This document shows positions 23,962 to 33,702 of a DNA stretch of 42,798 nt, one piece after another. Origin of the DNA: Oscillospiraceae bacterium (GTDB lineage: Bacteria > Bacillota > Clostridia > Oscillospirales > Ruminococcaceae); assembly GCA_017848055.1 (NCBI GenBank), contig JAGALZ010000029.1, forward strand, positions 1 to 42,798. The letters are read 5' to 3'. Position 1 is the stretch's first letter. The number at the start of each line of letters is the position of its first letter. The notes beneath the pieces were generated by a model. It was not told the DNA's origin. It searched no databases and was given only the letters and a program-made list of their open reading frames with translations. Position numbers and translations under genes: made by a program.

Positions 23962-24663
23962 ATGAGCTTTGTAAAATTTGATAATGTTTCAAAGATATAT
24001 CATATGGGCGAAGTTACAATAACAGCTTCCGATAAGGTGAGCTTTGAAATAGAAAAGGGTGAGTTTGCCGTTATCGTCGGTGAAAGCGGAGCAGGAAAAA
24101 CAACGGTACTCAATATGCTCGGCGGTATGGACACCGCCAGCGAGGGAAGCATCCTTGTTGACGGCGAGGATATTGCAAAGCTGTCCGCAAAGCAGCTTAC
24201 CTCATACCGCAGATATGATATAGGCTTTGTTTTCCAGTTCTATAATCTTGTGAATAATCTTACAGCACTCGAAAATGTCGAGCTTGCTGCACAGATTAGT
24301 CATGATGCTATGAGTGCCGAGGAAGTATTATCCAAGGTCGGACTTTCAGACAGAGCAGATAACTTCCCGTCGCAACTGTCGGGCGGCGAACAGCAGAGAG
24401 TATCTATTGCAAGAGCTCTTGCCAAAAAGCCAAAGCTTCTTTTGTGCGACGAGCCTACGGGTGCACTCGACTACAACACGGGAAAGAATATACTCAAGCT
24501 TTTGCAGGATACCTGCCGAAAGGACGGTATGACGGTTATCGTAATTACCCATAACCAGGCAATCACTCCTATGGCAGACAGAGTCATAAGGCTCAAAAAC
24601 AGCAGAGTCGAGAGTATTAAGGTGAACGAAAATCCCGTTGATGTTTCGACAATAGAGTGGTAA
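23962..24663 (+). CDS. ABC transporter ATPase of the MacB/LolD type
   Basis: 233 residues, a complete single ATPase domain: Walker A GESGAGKT (40-47), Q-loop Gln92 in [20 protein letters not shown], signature LSGGEQQRV (139-147), Walker B LLLCDEP (159-165), and the switch His in VIVITHNQ. The sequence after the Q-loop is typical of ATPases that work with FtsX/MacB permeases. Its only candidate partner in this window is the permease at 15478-18279, 5.7 kb upstream on the same strand. The intervening genes are ychF, a small membrane protein and the DUF3592 array. A terminator follows 17 bases after the stop. Confidence 0.94.
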   Translation: MSFVKFDNVSKIYHMGEVTITASDKVSFEIEKGEFAVIVGESGAGKTTVLNMLGGMDTASEGSILVDGEDIAKLSAKQLTSYRRYDIGFVFQFYNLVNNLTALENVELAAQISHDAMSAEEVLSKVGLSDRADNFPSQLSGGEQQRVSIARALAKKPKLLLCDEPTGALDYNTGKNILKLLQDTCRKDGMTVIVITHNQAITPMADRVIRLKNSRVESIKVNENPVDVSTIEW

Positions 24664-24680
24664 AAACAGAATACTTGAAT

Positions 24681-24717
24681 AAAGCAGGTGCGAAGAAGAT
24701 TTTCGTGCCTGCTTTTT
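24681..24717 (+). terminator. Terminator after the ABC ATPase gene
   Basis: AAAGCAGG (24681-24688) pairs with CCTGCTTT (24708-24715), with an inner CGAA/TTCG stem and a T-run. Confidence 0.88.
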
Positions 24718-24818
24718 GTATATCTGATGCCCAAAAACCGCTTGAAAAACTGCACATATTTTGCTCTGTCTTTGCCTCAAATTTCTACTTAAAGGTTGGC
24801 ATTTTCAGCCATAAATCG

Positions 24819-24848
24819 TTGACAAAGATAATATTATGGGTGTATAAT
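24819..24848 (+). promoter_or_regulatory. Promoter of the polysaccharide locus
   Basis: TTGACA (24819-24824), 18 bases, TATAAT (24843-24848): both hexamers perfect. Transcription should start near 24855, 43 bases before the first gene. Genes in the next 15.8 kb run the same way, mostly with overlaps or short gaps. Confidence 0.88.
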
Positions 24849-24897
24849 TATATTAGTTATATGCTCGCAGCTTATGCGATTTTCGAGGAGTGTTTTT

Positions 24898-26115
24898 ATG
24901 CTTGAGGAAAGAAAGAATATACCGTTTAGCCCGCCTGATATAAGTGAGTTGGAAATTGAGGAAGTTACAAGTGCATTACGCTCAGGTTGGATAACTACCG
25001 GACCGAGAACCAAGCAACTTGAAAGAAATATTGCGGAATGGATAGGAACAAATAAGTGCGTTTGCCTTAATTCACAGACGGCATGCGCAGAGATGGCATT
25101 GCGACTTTTAGGTATAGGCGAAGGTGATGAGGTCATAGTGCCTGCATATACTTATACTGCTACCGCTTCGGTTGTATGTCATGTTGGTGCGAAACCGGTT
25201 ATGGTAGACATAATGCCGGACAGTCTTGAAATAAATTATGATGAGGTTGAGAAGGCAATCACTGAAAGAACGAAGGCGATAATACCTGTTGACATAGCTG
25301 GAATCCCATGCGATTATGACAGGCTTTTTGATATAGTAAACAAAAAGAAGGACTTGTTCATCCCTTCGAATGACATTCAAAGGAAAATGGGAAGAATATC
25401 TGTGAATTCTGACTGTGCTCATGCCTTTGGCGCGAAGTGGCATGGAAGAATGATAGGAAGTGTTGCGGATTTTTCCAGTTTTAGCTTTCACGCTGTAAAG
25501 AATCTCACAACAGCTGAGGGTGGTGCTCTTACATGGAGGAGTATCCCTGGTGTAAACGATGATGAGCTTTATCGTCAGCTTCAGTTGTTAAGCCTTCATG
25601 GTCAAAGTAAGGATGCGCTTGCAAAAACACAGCTGGGTGCATGGGAATATGATATTGTCGGTACATACTACAAATGTAATATGACAGACATTGCTGCAGC
25701 TGTAGGACTTAAGCAGTTTGAAAGATATCCGGATATGCTTAAGCGAAGAAGAGAAATTATTGAGCGATATGATGCAGCATTTAAACCACTTAGCATAGAA
25801 ACCCTTAATCATTATGGCAGTGATTTCGAATCATCTGGTCATTTATATATCACAAGGATTCCGGGAATTAGTGTACAGCAGCGAAATGAAATAATAATCA
25901 AGATGGCTGAGCACGGAGTGTCAACTAATGTTCATTATAAGCCATTGCCTATGCATACAGCTTATAAGAATATGGGATTTGATATAAATGCATTTCCAAA
26001 TTCTTACGCACACTATGAGAATGAGATTACACTTCCTCTTCATACCTGTTTAACTGACGAGGAAGTTGCATATGTAATTGAATGTTATAAGAAAATACTT
26101 AAGGAGTACATATGA
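24898..26115 (+). CDS. DegT/DnrJ/EryC1-family sugar aminotransferase
   Basis: 405 residues from the ATG at 24898 (GAGGAG 8 bases upstream). A PLP-dependent enzyme that adds an amino group to a nucleotide-linked keto sugar. Visible landmarks are the N-terminal GWITTGPRTKQLE, the cofactor-binding DCAHAFGAKW (172-181) and the PLP lysine Lys201 in SFSFHAVKNLTTAEGGALTW. It is the first gene of the locus; an aminotransferase next to a priming transferase suggests the first sugar is an amino sugar such as a diacetamido-trideoxyhexose. Ends ATGA-overlapped with the priming transferase gene. Confidence 0.92.
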   Translation: MLEERKNIPFSPPDISELEIEEVTSALRSGWITTGPRTKQLERNIAEWIGTNKCVCLNSQTACAEMALRLLGIGEGDEVIVPAYTYTATASVVCHVGAKPVMVDIMPDSLEINYDEVEKAITERTKAIIPVDIAGIPCDYDRLFDIVNKKKDLFIPSNDIQRKMGRISVNSDCAHAFGAKWHGRMIGSVADFSSFSFHAVKNLTTAEGGALTWRSIPGVNDDELYRQLQLLSLHGQSKDALAKTQLGAWEYDIVGTYYKCNMTDIAAAVGLKQFERYPDMLKRRREIIERYDAAFKPLSIETLNHYGSDFESSGHLYITRIPGISVQQRNEIIIKMAEHGVSTNVHYKPLPMHTAYKNMGFDINAFPNSYAHYENEITLPLHTCLTDEEVAYVIECYKKILKEYI

Positions 26116-26810
26116 TTTTTCGTGAATGGAACGAGCTTCCGAAGTTTATGCAAACCGAAGAAGTTAGGTTGTATTATGATAAGCTGAAAAAGAAGAAGCT
26201 GCAGCTGAAAGCCAAAAGAGTATTCGACTTCTCTGTCGCACTAGCTATGTTGATGGTGTGTGCGTTACCTATGCTTGTAATCGCAGTGCTTATAAAGCTG
26301 GACAGTAAAGGTCCCGTCTTTTACAGACAGGAAAGAGTTACTGCATACGGTCGGAAATTCAAAATACATAAGTTCAGAACGATGGTTAATAATGCCGACC
26401 AAAAGGGTTCTGCAGTAACTGTGGAAAATGATAGTAGGATTACTAAAGTAGGTCAGAAGCTTCGTGGTATGCGACTTGATGAGCTTCCGCAATTGATAGA
26501 CGTGCTGAATGGCGATATGAGCTTTGTCGGCACAAGACCTGAGGTTGTTAAATATGTGAAGAGGTATAAGCCTGAGTACAGAGCAACTTTGTTGTTGCCT
26601 GCAGGTATTACCAGTGAAGCTAGTATTCGTTATAAGGATGAAGATAAGCTTCTCAATGTTGCGGATGACGTGGATAAGGTTTATGTAGAAAAAGTGCTTG
26701 CTCAGAAGATGGAGTATAACCTGAAATCGTTGAAAAAGTTTTCGTTTATTGGAGATATTCTGACAATGTTCAGAACAGTATTTGCTGTGTTGGGTAAAGA
26801 TTATGAATAA
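26112..26810 (+). CDS. Priming sugar-phosphate transferase (PglC/WbaP family)
   Basis: 232 residues. It transfers a sugar-1-phosphate to undecaprenyl phosphate, the first step of repeat-unit assembly at the membrane. One membrane segment (VALAMLMVCALPMLVIAVLI) is followed by the conserved core: DSKGPVFYRQERV, KIHKFRTM, the catalytic pair Asp123-Glu124 in RLDELPQLIDVLNGDMSFVG, and TRPE. The extra N-terminal 35 residues are basic. Overlap of 4 bases with the aminotransferase gene and 8 with the next. Confidence 0.94.
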   Translation: MIFREWNELPKFMQTEEVRLYYDKLKKKKLQLKAKRVFDFSVALAMLMVCALPMLVIAVLIKLDSKGPVFYRQERVTAYGRKFKIHKFRTMVNNADQKGSAVTVENDSRITKVGQKLRGMRLDELPQLIDVLNGDMSFVGTRPEVVKYVKRYKPEYRATLLLPAGITSEASIRYKDEDKLLNVADDVDKVYVEKVLAQKMEYNLKSLKKFSFIGDILTMFRTVFAVLGKDYE

Positions 26811-27414
26811 GATTAAGATATACGAATTAAAGAATGCCAGTAAATCGCAGATCGGTAGAATCGCAAGATTACATATGATTGCATTTCCAAACTTTTTTTT
26901 GACACAGTTGGGATTTTCATTTCTTAATACATTGTATACAGGGTATGCCGAGGATGAGGATTCAGGACTTATAGTTGCTGAAACAAAAGGCAGAATCATC
27001 GGATTTATCGCCTATTCAAACGACTATTCTAAATTCTATAAGGGATTGATAAAGAATCACATTATTAAATTTGCAGCTTGCTCCGCAGTAGCAGCCGTTA
27101 AACATCCGTCATATATCAAAAGGCTTTTGGGAGCGTTTAAGAAAAGCGATGCTGTGAAGAAAGAAGAGCGTTATGTAGAGCTGGCGTCAATTTGTGTTGA
27201 TCCAAGAATAGAGAGCAAAGGGATAGGCACCGCACTTATAGATTATCTGAAATGTAAAGTTGATTTTAGTAAGTATGCATATATCAATTTGGAAACAGAT
27301 GCAGAAAATAATGATGGTGCAAATCATTTTTATAGAAAGAATGGTTTTGTAATAACACGAGAGTTTAAAACTGATGAAGGTAGAAAGATGTTTGAATATA
27401 GGTGGTCAATATGA
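26803..27414 (+). CDS. GNAT-family N-acetyltransferase
   Basis: 203 residues from the ATG at 26803, inside the end of the priming transferase gene. The acetyl-CoA loop is visible in VDPRIESKGIGTALIDYL (Q/RxxGxG/A type) and the C-terminal NHFYRKNGF is typical. Next to an aminotransferase, it may acetylate the new sugar amine, as PglD does by a different fold, before transfer. Residues about 90-130 form an unusual hydrophobic/basic insertion (FAACSAVAAVKHPSYIKRLL) that could sit on the membrane. Confidence 0.83.
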   Translation: MNKIKIYELKNASKSQIGRIARLHMIAFPNFFLTQLGFSFLNTLYTGYAEDEDSGLIVAETKGRIIGFIAYSNDYSKFYKGLIKNHIIKFAACSAVAAVKHPSYIKRLLGAFKKSDAVKKEERYVELASICVDPRIESKGIGTALIDYLKCKVDFSKYAYINLETDAENNDGANHFYRKNGFVITREFKTDEGRKMFEYRWSI

Positions 27415-28646
27415 AATTGATGTATATTGCGTCATTAGACTTTTACACCAAACCAAATCCGTCGTATCATTTAATGACAACTATGCTGGAAGATGTATTA
27501 AATAGTGGGATTGAAGTTTTACTATTAGGATGTGCCGAAGAAGGTATTACTGAACATATTCCAGATTTTTTGAATAAACATCCGCTGTTTAAGCATCATT
27601 TGGTGCCGTGCCCTAAAGTGGAAAAATCAGATTTTGTTCGTAGGTATTTGAACGGGATACGCTATTCTAGATGTATTGGCAAGATGATAAAACGATATGT
27701 TAAAGAATGTGACATGATTTTTGTACAATCTTCTCCCACGGTGTTATACACATTACATTATGCAAGAAAATATGCTGGAAACAAAAAGGTCATATACAAT
27801 GTACAAGATATGTTTCCAGGTAGTAGTATTGCAAGCGGAGTTATGCCGCAAAAGTGGATGCAGGCTATTTTTTATAGATTACAAAAAATAGCCTATAAAA
27901 AATCGGACATCATTACAGCTATTTCAGAAGACATGAAAGATAAACTGATTGAGCAGGGAGTACCTAGTGAAAAAATAAAGGTTATTGTTAACTGGTTTGA
28001 TGATTCCTCGGTGCATGAAGTTCCTTGGTCGGATAATAGATTTGTAAAGAAATACAATATGAGTCCAGAAAAGTTTTATGTTCAGTATGCGGGAACTATG
28101 GGGTATGTTTTTGATTACCAAATGGTCATAAACGTTGCCCAAAAACTAAAAGGACATAGAGATATTATGTTCCAGATGATAGGTGAGGGCAGTCAAAAGG
28201 AAGCGTTTATTCAGGCTGTGAAGAACAAAGGATTGGATAATATTGTTTTCTTACCGTTAGAACCTCAAGAAATGGTTTCTGATGTGTATAGTGCTTGTTC
28301 TGTTTGCTTTATTCCGTTAAAGAAGGGAATCATTGGGAATTCTGTTCCTAGCAAAGCGGGATTGCTTATGGCATGCAAGAGAGCTATAATTACATCTGTT
28401 GATAAGGGTTCCCATTATTACAATATGGTTAATAAATATGCTGGAGTTGCTGTAGCTAACGACGAACCTGATAATATTGTCAAAGCAATTCTGAACATGA
28501 AAGAGAGCCGTGATATGTGCATCAAGTATGGAATATCCGGATATAAGTATGGGCATGAGCTATATTCACGTTCAAACAATATGAAAAAATATTTGGGTTT
28601 ATTTAATGAATGTGTGGTTGCCACTAAACAGAATTCTTGCAAATAA
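27411..28646 (+). CDS. Glycosyltransferase family 4 (GT-B fold)
   Basis: 411 residues from the ATG overlapping the previous stop (ATGA). The C-terminal nucleotide-sugar domain is recognisable: VQYAGTMGYVFDYQMVINVA, MIGEGSQKEAF, VFLPLEPQEMVSDVYSACSV and PSKAGLLMACKRAI, as in WbuB-type GT4 enzymes. N-terminal domain with MIFVQSSPTVLYTLHYARK. The DNA from here to about 36.1 kb is visibly AT-rich. It probably adds the second or third sugar of the repeat unit on the lipid carrier. The 105 bases after it hold no gene I can support. Confidence 0.88.
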   Translation: MKLMYIASLDFYTKPNPSYHLMTTMLEDVLNSGIEVLLLGCAEEGITEHIPDFLNKHPLFKHHLVPCPKVEKSDFVRRYLNGIRYSRCIGKMIKRYVKECDMIFVQSSPTVLYTLHYARKYAGNKKVIYNVQDMFPGSSIASGVMPQKWMQAIFYRLQKIAYKKSDIITAISEDMKDKLIEQGVPSEKIKVIVNWFDDSSVHEVPWSDNRFVKKYNMSPEKFYVQYAGTMGYVFDYQMVINVAQKLKGHRDIMFQMIGEGSQKEAFIQAVKNKGLDNIVFLPLEPQEMVSDVYSACSVCFIPLKKGIIGNSVPSKAGLLMACKRAIITSVDKGSHYYNMVNKYAGVAVANDEPDNIVKAILNMKESRDMCIKYGISGYKYGHELYSRSNNMKKYLGLFNECVVATKQNSCK

Positions 28647-28751
28647 CATAAATTTATGATAATGATGGAGACGTATGACATTTTTTCTATGAAAACTAAG
28701 TCACAAGAAAACAAGAAAGGAAGACTTACTAAGTAGGTCAGGTTAAGAAAT

Positions 28752-29867
28752 ATGAAAATCCTCATAATGGGCTTTACCAAAATCAAATATATGCCGTATA
28801 TGAATTTCTACTTGAATAATATAGATAAGGCTAATCATGAGGTGCACATTCTGTATTGGAACCGAGATCTACAAAGCGAAGATTTACACAAATACCGTGG
28901 ATGTACTTTCCATGAATTTAAATGCTATCAAGAGGATGATGTATCCAAGCTTTCTAAGGTCACGAGTTTTGCAAAATATAGGAAGTTTGCAAAAGATGTG
29001 CTGACAAACGGAAAATTCGATTTTATCTTTATCTTGCACTCTTTAACCGGGGTATTGGTTGCGGATGTGCTAAAAAAACACTATCGTGACAAATACATAT
29101 TCGACTACCGTGATTCCACTTATGAGGGCTTTGCTCCATTCAAAAAAGTTGTTGCTTCAATCACGAGAAATGCTAATGCCACTTTCGTTAGCAGCGATGC
29201 GTTTCGGAGATTTTTGCCGGAAGATTGTTCGGAAAACATATACACCTCGCATAACCTTCTGCTGGACTCTTTAGAGCACAGAGATGAAAAAACGCTGCTT
29301 GGTATTTCTTCGGACAAAATTCGCATCGCATTTTGGGGATTTATCCGTCATGAGGAAATTAATAAAGAAATTATACGCAAGATCGCTGGAGACAACCGCT
29401 TTGAACTCCATTATTACGGCAGAGAACAGCAAGTAGCATTAGCTTTGAAGCAATACGTTAAGGATATTGATGCAGAAAATGTTTTTTTTCACGGTGAATA
29501 TACTCCAGAGCAACGTTATGATTTCGTGCGTAACACAGATATAATTCACAATATTTATTGTGATGGAAACACTATGCTTGCGATGGGCAACAAATACTAT
29601 GATGGTATCATTTTTAAAGTTCCTCAATTATGTATGACAAATTCTTTCATGGCAAAAATGGTGACGAGATATGGTATCGGTTTTGAATGTTCACCTACAG
29701 ATAAGGATTTTACAGATAAAATCTATGATTACTATACTAAAATTGCTCCGGAAGAGTTTTCGCTTAATTGCGACATAGAATTGCAGAGAGTTTTGCGTGA
29801 ATATGAAGCGGGCAAAGAGATTATCCAAAAGAGCATATCGAGGTGTGAAACAAATGACAAAAGTTGA
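28752..29867 (+). CDS. Glycosyltransferase-like protein of the polysaccharide locus
   Basis: 371 residues. Opening MKILIMGFTKIKYMPYMNFYL, a DYRDSTYEG motif near residue 119, FWGFIRHEEINKEIIRKIAG in the middle and HGEYTPEQRYDFVRNTDIIH suggest a GT-B fold related to GT4, although the usual Glu-x7-Glu region is not clear. No good ribosome site precedes the ATG (the leader has GTCAGGTTAAG). Donor and acceptor unknown. Confidence 0.75.
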   Translation: MKILIMGFTKIKYMPYMNFYLNNIDKANHEVHILYWNRDLQSEDLHKYRGCTFHEFKCYQEDDVSKLSKVTSFAKYRKFAKDVLTNGKFDFIFILHSLTGVLVADVLKKHYRDKYIFDYRDSTYEGFAPFKKVVASITRNANATFVSSDAFRRFLPEDCSENIYTSHNLLLDSLEHRDEKTLLGISSDKIRIAFWGFIRHEEINKEIIRKIAGDNRFELHYYGREQQVALALKQYVKDIDAENVFFHGEYTPEQRYDFVRNTDIIHNIYCDGNTMLAMGNKYYDGIIFKVPQLCMTNSFMAKMVTRYGIGFECSPTDKDFTDKIYDYYTKIAPEEFSLNCDIELQRVLREYEAGKEIIQKSISRCETNDKS

Positions 29868-30060
29868 GAAAGGTAAGGAACTCATTAAAATATGCTTTTC
29901 GATTTTTATTAGGTATAATTATAATTGGTGTAATGTACTACTCAAGGCTATACCTTCTAGGTATAATAAAATATCCTTTCCAATCTTGTCACACTGTATG
30001 CAGACACACTATCCTTTGAGTATTTATAAATGTTTCGAATGTAGGGGGTGTGTATTGTGA
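29854..30060 (+). pseudogene. Possible 5' remnant of an acyltransferase gene
   Basis: A 68-codon frame starting inside the end of the previous gene, with GAGGTG at the right distance, ends just past the start of the polymerase gene. Its phrase KAIPSRYNKISFPIL resembles the beginning of hexapeptide-repeat acyltransferases (LPSKYNKI-type), but the repeat domain is missing. It could equally be chance. Low confidence. Confidence 0.25.
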
Positions 30061-31283
30061 GCCGTGTCAAGAATATCTATTGCCATTTTCTTGTGTTTAT
30101 CTTGATTTATTTTGAATTCGGATATCATATGGTTGTTGCGGAAGCACTTCATGGAAGCGTAAGAATATTGATTATTCTTATTGCCGTCATGCCACTGTGT
30201 TTTATGATGAAATCAATTCAGACTTCTTCTGTTTTGTTGGCCTTGTATTTGTTTGCACTTGTTTTACTGAATTCGATGAGGGATGCTTCCATAGCGAACA
30301 GCATTCAACTACTCATTCCGATATGTATAGGCTTTGTAGTTGCGAATTCTATCAACTTACCGGAACTTGTGAAGGTATACAATAACGTAATGGTGTTTTT
30401 AGCGGCATATTCAATTATAACCTTTGTTCTAGCATTGCTGTTTCCTGCATTCATTCAAATGCTTCCACTTTTGGGGTATAGATTAGACACTAAAGCTACA
30501 ATGCATAATGCTTTGTTTTCAGTTTGTATTAGTAATGCTGAGAATGTAAGAAACTACGGTATTACATGGGAACCTGGGGCATTTTCAGTTTTACTGTGTG
30601 TTTCATTGTATAGCATATTAGCATTTGAAGATAGAATTAATAGAACTAAATTGTTAATACTCGTCGTTGCAATTATAACCACATTTTCTACAATGGGATA
30701 TATTGTTATGGCAGGTTTTTTCTTAGCTTTTATGCTAAAACAAAAGGACGGTAGTAAGAAAGTGCGAAAGCTTATAATGATATTTGCATGTGCTTTTTTG
30801 GTATTACTTATAGTTCTACCATCATCTATTACAGATATAGTTTTCGGAAAATTGTCTGGACTTTTTTCTGAAGGGAAAGACATGGCGTATACAACACTAG
30901 CTAGATTGAATGCAATTAAATATCCATTTATTGCATTTTGTACATCGCCAATTGTGGGAGTAGGATATGATAAGTTCGCTGAAATAAACAGAACACTATG
31001 TGATGGAGTGGCTACTAATACTATTCTAAATTGGTTTGCTGTTATGGGAGCTTTATTAGGGGTTCCTTGTGCTTATTATTACACCAAACTGGTTTTGAAA
31101 GTTTCAACTCATGCCCAATTATCAATGTTAGGCAAGATAATTATTCTTTTTTCAGCGATTATATTAGTGTCAACCGAGAGCTTACTTAGAATATCGTTGA
31201 TGTATATTTTCATCTTTTATGGGTGTAGTAATCAATTGAGGAAATGTAAAAATGAAAATACTGTTTATACTAGGAGCTTATAA
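30057..31283 (+). CDS. Wzy-like polysaccharide polymerase / O-antigen ligase-like membrane protein
   Basis: 408 residues from a GTG at 30057 (AGGGGG 8 bases upstream). About eleven membrane helices and a large outside loop; the middle holds ENVRNYGITWEPGAFSVLLC, a pattern common in Wzy proteins (WEPG). Wzy joins repeat units on the outer face of the membrane. Its sequence is specific to each polysaccharide, which fits the weak recognisability. Overlaps the next gene by 32 bases. Confidence 0.8.
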   Translation: MSRVKNIYCHFLVFILIYFEFGYHMVVAEALHGSVRILIILIAVMPLCFMMKSIQTSSVLLALYLFALVLLNSMRDASIANSIQLLIPICIGFVVANSINLPELVKVYNNVMVFLAAYSIITFVLALLFPAFIQMLPLLGYRLDTKATMHNALFSVCISNAENVRNYGITWEPGAFSVLLCVSLYSILAFEDRINRTKLLILVVAIITTFSTMGYIVMAGFFLAFMLKQKDGSKKVRKLIMIFACAFLVLLIVLPSSITDIVFGKLSGLFSEGKDMAYTTLARLNAIKYPFIAFCTSPIVGVGYDKFAEINRTLCDGVATNTILNWFAVMGALLGVPCAYYYTKLVLKVSTHAQLSMLGKIIILFSAIILVSTESLLRISLMYIFIFYGCSNQLRKCKNENTVYTRSL

Positions 31284-32508
31284 ACCTCGTGCATCAGCAA
31301 ATGGTTTGTGTTCATCAAATATTATTGAATGTTTAAAGAATGAAGGCCATTCTGTTACTGTTCTCGCTAATCATAGTCTTGATTGTACTGATTATACATT
31401 GGAAGATGGTGTTGCGATTTATAGAGTTAGACAGCGTATATATATAAGACTAAGGGAGTATAGTGAGGTTATTTCTAAATCCAAACCATTAGCAGGTCGT
31501 GTTGCTGCATGTTTGGCGAACATAATAAATAAACTGAAGTTGATTCTTTCAGCACCATTTTGGCCCATTATTTCATATAGAACTAACAAGCGATTTAGTA
31601 AAAAGGCCAAAGAATTACAAAAGTGTAATGATTATGATGTTGTAGTTTCTGTGTATACGCCGATTGAAGCATTATTAGCAGGGTATGAAGTGAAAAAAGA
31701 GTTTCCACAAGTGAAATTCATCCCATACTTTTTGGATTCTCTATCTGGGGGATACGGACCAAGACTATTTTCAGAAAAAAGGATCATGGAACGTGGATTA
31801 AAGATTGAGAAAAAGATATATGAAGTTGCAGATGCCATTGTTTTGATGAAATCTAGTGAAGAACATCAAAAGAAATATAACTGTCAGTATGTCTCAAAAA
31901 TGAAATTTCTTGATATTCCTATGTTTGTTAAACCAAAGAATATTGAGTTAAGATGCCCTACTGAGGATAAATTGAAATGTTGTAAGATGTTATTTGTTGG
32001 TTCAATTGCACGTAGCATACGTAGCCCTAAAACTTTGATTGATGCACTTATGTGTATCAAAAGAGAAGATATTATCTGTGAATTCGTTGGGAACATAGAT
32101 TGTATCGATGATTTTGCTCCTCTAAAAGAGAAAATGGGAAACCGTCTGGTATTCACTACATTTATGCATCATGATAAACTGGTTGAGAAAATTGTTGATG
32201 CAGATGTTTTGATAAACATTGGGAATCGTTTGACCACAATGGTCCCGAGCAAGATTTTTGAGTATATGTCTTATTTAAAACCGATAATTAGCACTTATGA
32301 TATTGAAAATGAGCCATCGGCTATATATTTAAGTGCGTATCCAGCCTCATTGCTAATTTCGGGATCAGCAGCAGCGGAGGATAACGCTCTGATGATCATG
32401 GAGTTTATTCAGAGAGTAGAAAAAATGGAAATTGATTATGACGAGATTGAGGAGCGGTTTTACTTGAACACTCCCAAAGCGTTTGATGAGGTAATTGATA
32501 GTTTGTAA
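31252..32508 (+). CDS. Glycosyltransferase family 4-like protein
   Basis: 418 residues. The N-terminal domain opens MKILFILGAYKPRASANGLC with SSNIIECLKNEGHSVTVLAN, typical of WbuB-like GT4. In the C-terminal domain MLFVGSIARSIRSPKTLIDA, GNRLVFTTFMHHDKLVEKIV and TMVPSKIFEYMSYLKPII match the donor-binding half. It is the third glycosyltransferase of the locus. The ATG follows GAGGAAA and lies inside the end of the polymerase gene. Confidence 0.86.
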   Translation: MKILFILGAYKPRASANGLCSSNIIECLKNEGHSVTVLANHSLDCTDYTLEDGVAIYRVRQRIYIRLREYSEVISKSKPLAGRVAACLANIINKLKLILSAPFWPIISYRTNKRFSKKAKELQKCNDYDVVVSVYTPIEALLAGYEVKKEFPQVKFIPYFLDSLSGGYGPRLFSEKRIMERGLKIEKKIYEVADAIVLMKSSEEHQKKYNCQYVSKMKFLDIPMFVKPKNIELRCPTEDKLKCCKMLFVGSIARSIRSPKTLIDALMCIKREDIICEFVGNIDCIDDFAPLKEKMGNRLVFTTFMHHDKLVEKIVDADVLINIGNRLTTMVPSKIFEYMSYLKPIISTYDIENEPSAIYLSAYPASLLISGSAAAEDNALMIMEFIQRVEKMEIDYDEIEERFYLNTPKAFDEVIDSL

Positions 32509-32521
32509 AGAAGGAAATATA

Positions 32522-33691
32522 ATGACGAGTTATTTGATTTCAAAAAACACGGAAAAATGTTACGGTTGTAGAGCATGTGAGCAGATTTGTCCGCGACAGG
32601 CAATAGTAATACATGAAAATGATGAGGGATTTCTGTATCCAACATTACTAGAAGATAAGTGCGTCAAGTGTGGACTATGTACGCAAGTATGTCCATATGA
32701 TTCGCCTTCTTCGGTCAATATACCTAAGAGAGCAGTAGCAGCACAGTATAAAGATAGCACCGCTCTTCTTTCTAGTTCCTCAGGGGGATTGTTTTCTGCT
32801 CTAGCGGATTATGTATTATCACGTAGCGGATATGTGGCGGGATGTGTTTACGATGAATCATTTAGAGCAGTTCATGTTTTAACTAACCAAAAAGAAATGG
32901 TTGAAAAGATGCGAGGCTCTAAATATGTACAGAGTGATTTATGTAATACCTATACGAGAATTCAGGATCTCCTTAAAGAAGGATTGTTGGTGTTGTTTAC
33001 GGGCACTCCGTGTCAGGTTGATGGTTTGCACCTTTTTTTAGGGAAAAAATATGATAATCTGCTAACTGTAGACTTGATTTGTCATGGTGTACCCAGCCCT
33101 AAACTATTCGAGCTTTATTTAAAATCCGAATCGGAAAAGAAAGGTAAAATATCAGATATAAAGTTTAGAGACAAGCAGAGAAATGGCTGGTGTTCTCAGG
33201 GGAGTATAACGTATTTAAATAAAACTAAGACGATATCTCCGTATAATAACAGTTATTATAATTTTTATTACTTACAGAATAATATAAGTAGAATGAGTTG
33301 CTATTCATGTAAGTATTCATCTAAAGAGCGTGTTGGAGACCTAACGGTTGGTGACTATTGGAATATTACAGAAGATTTCCCGAAACTTGATATATCTGCT
33401 GGTTTCTCTGCTGTTTTGATAAATACAGACAAAGGAGAAAGAATGTTTGCAGAAATATCTTCTCAGTTACACATATACGGAACCGAATTAGATGCAGTTG
33501 TCAGAGGAAACGGAAATCTTTATACACCAAGCTTGATGCCGGAAAACAGGAAGAACATTTACTCTCGTATTTTCAATGAAGGATATGACTCGGTTGCGAA
33601 AAAGTATTGCGAATATCAGTATATTAGGCCGTTTATTCGAAAATATATGCCTAAAGGATTAAAGAAGATTTTGAAAAAAGTTTTGAGATAG
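32522..33691 (+). CDS. Ferredoxin-type protein with F420-hydrogenase beta-subunit domains
   Basis: 389 residues from the ATG at 32522 (GAAGGAAA upstream). The N-terminus has two 4Fe-4S motifs: Cys13, 16, 19, 23 (CYGCRACEQICP) and Cys47, 50, 53, 57 (CVKCGLCTQVCP). The rest matches the FrhB N- and C-terminal domains, with LSSSSGGLFSALADYVL, GTPCQVDGL, LICHGVPSP and a later CYSCKYSSKERVGDLTVGDYW. F420 itself is not expected here; proteins of this type next to pyruvyl transferases are common in polysaccharide loci and may reduce a sugar intermediate with flavin. Role inferred. Confidence 0.9.
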   Translation: MTSYLISKNTEKCYGCRACEQICPRQAIVIHENDEGFLYPTLLEDKCVKCGLCTQVCPYDSPSSVNIPKRAVAAQYKDSTALLSSSSGGLFSALADYVLSRSGYVAGCVYDESFRAVHVLTNQKEMVEKMRGSKYVQSDLCNTYTRIQDLLKEGLLVLFTGTPCQVDGLHLFLGKKYDNLLTVDLICHGVPSPKLFELYLKSESEKKGKISDIKFRDKQRNGWCSQGSITYLNKTKTISPYNNSYYNFYYLQNNISRMSCYSCKYSSKERVGDLTVGDYWNITEDFPKLDISAGFSAVLINTDKGERMFAEISSQLHIYGTELDAVVRGNGNLYTPSLMPENRKNIYSRIFNEGYDSVAKKYCEYQYIRPFIRKYMPKGLKKILKKVLR

Positions 33692-33702
33692 GAGGAGCAT
33701 AT

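Noticed and set aside
28662..28733. A 23-codon ORF between two glycosyltransferase genes
   Set aside because: No ribosome-binding site and no recognisable sequence; length is within chance.
29923..29928. Internal promoter before the polymerase gene (TATAAT)
   Set aside because: No -35 with acceptable match; such AT-rich sequence produces -10 matches by chance.
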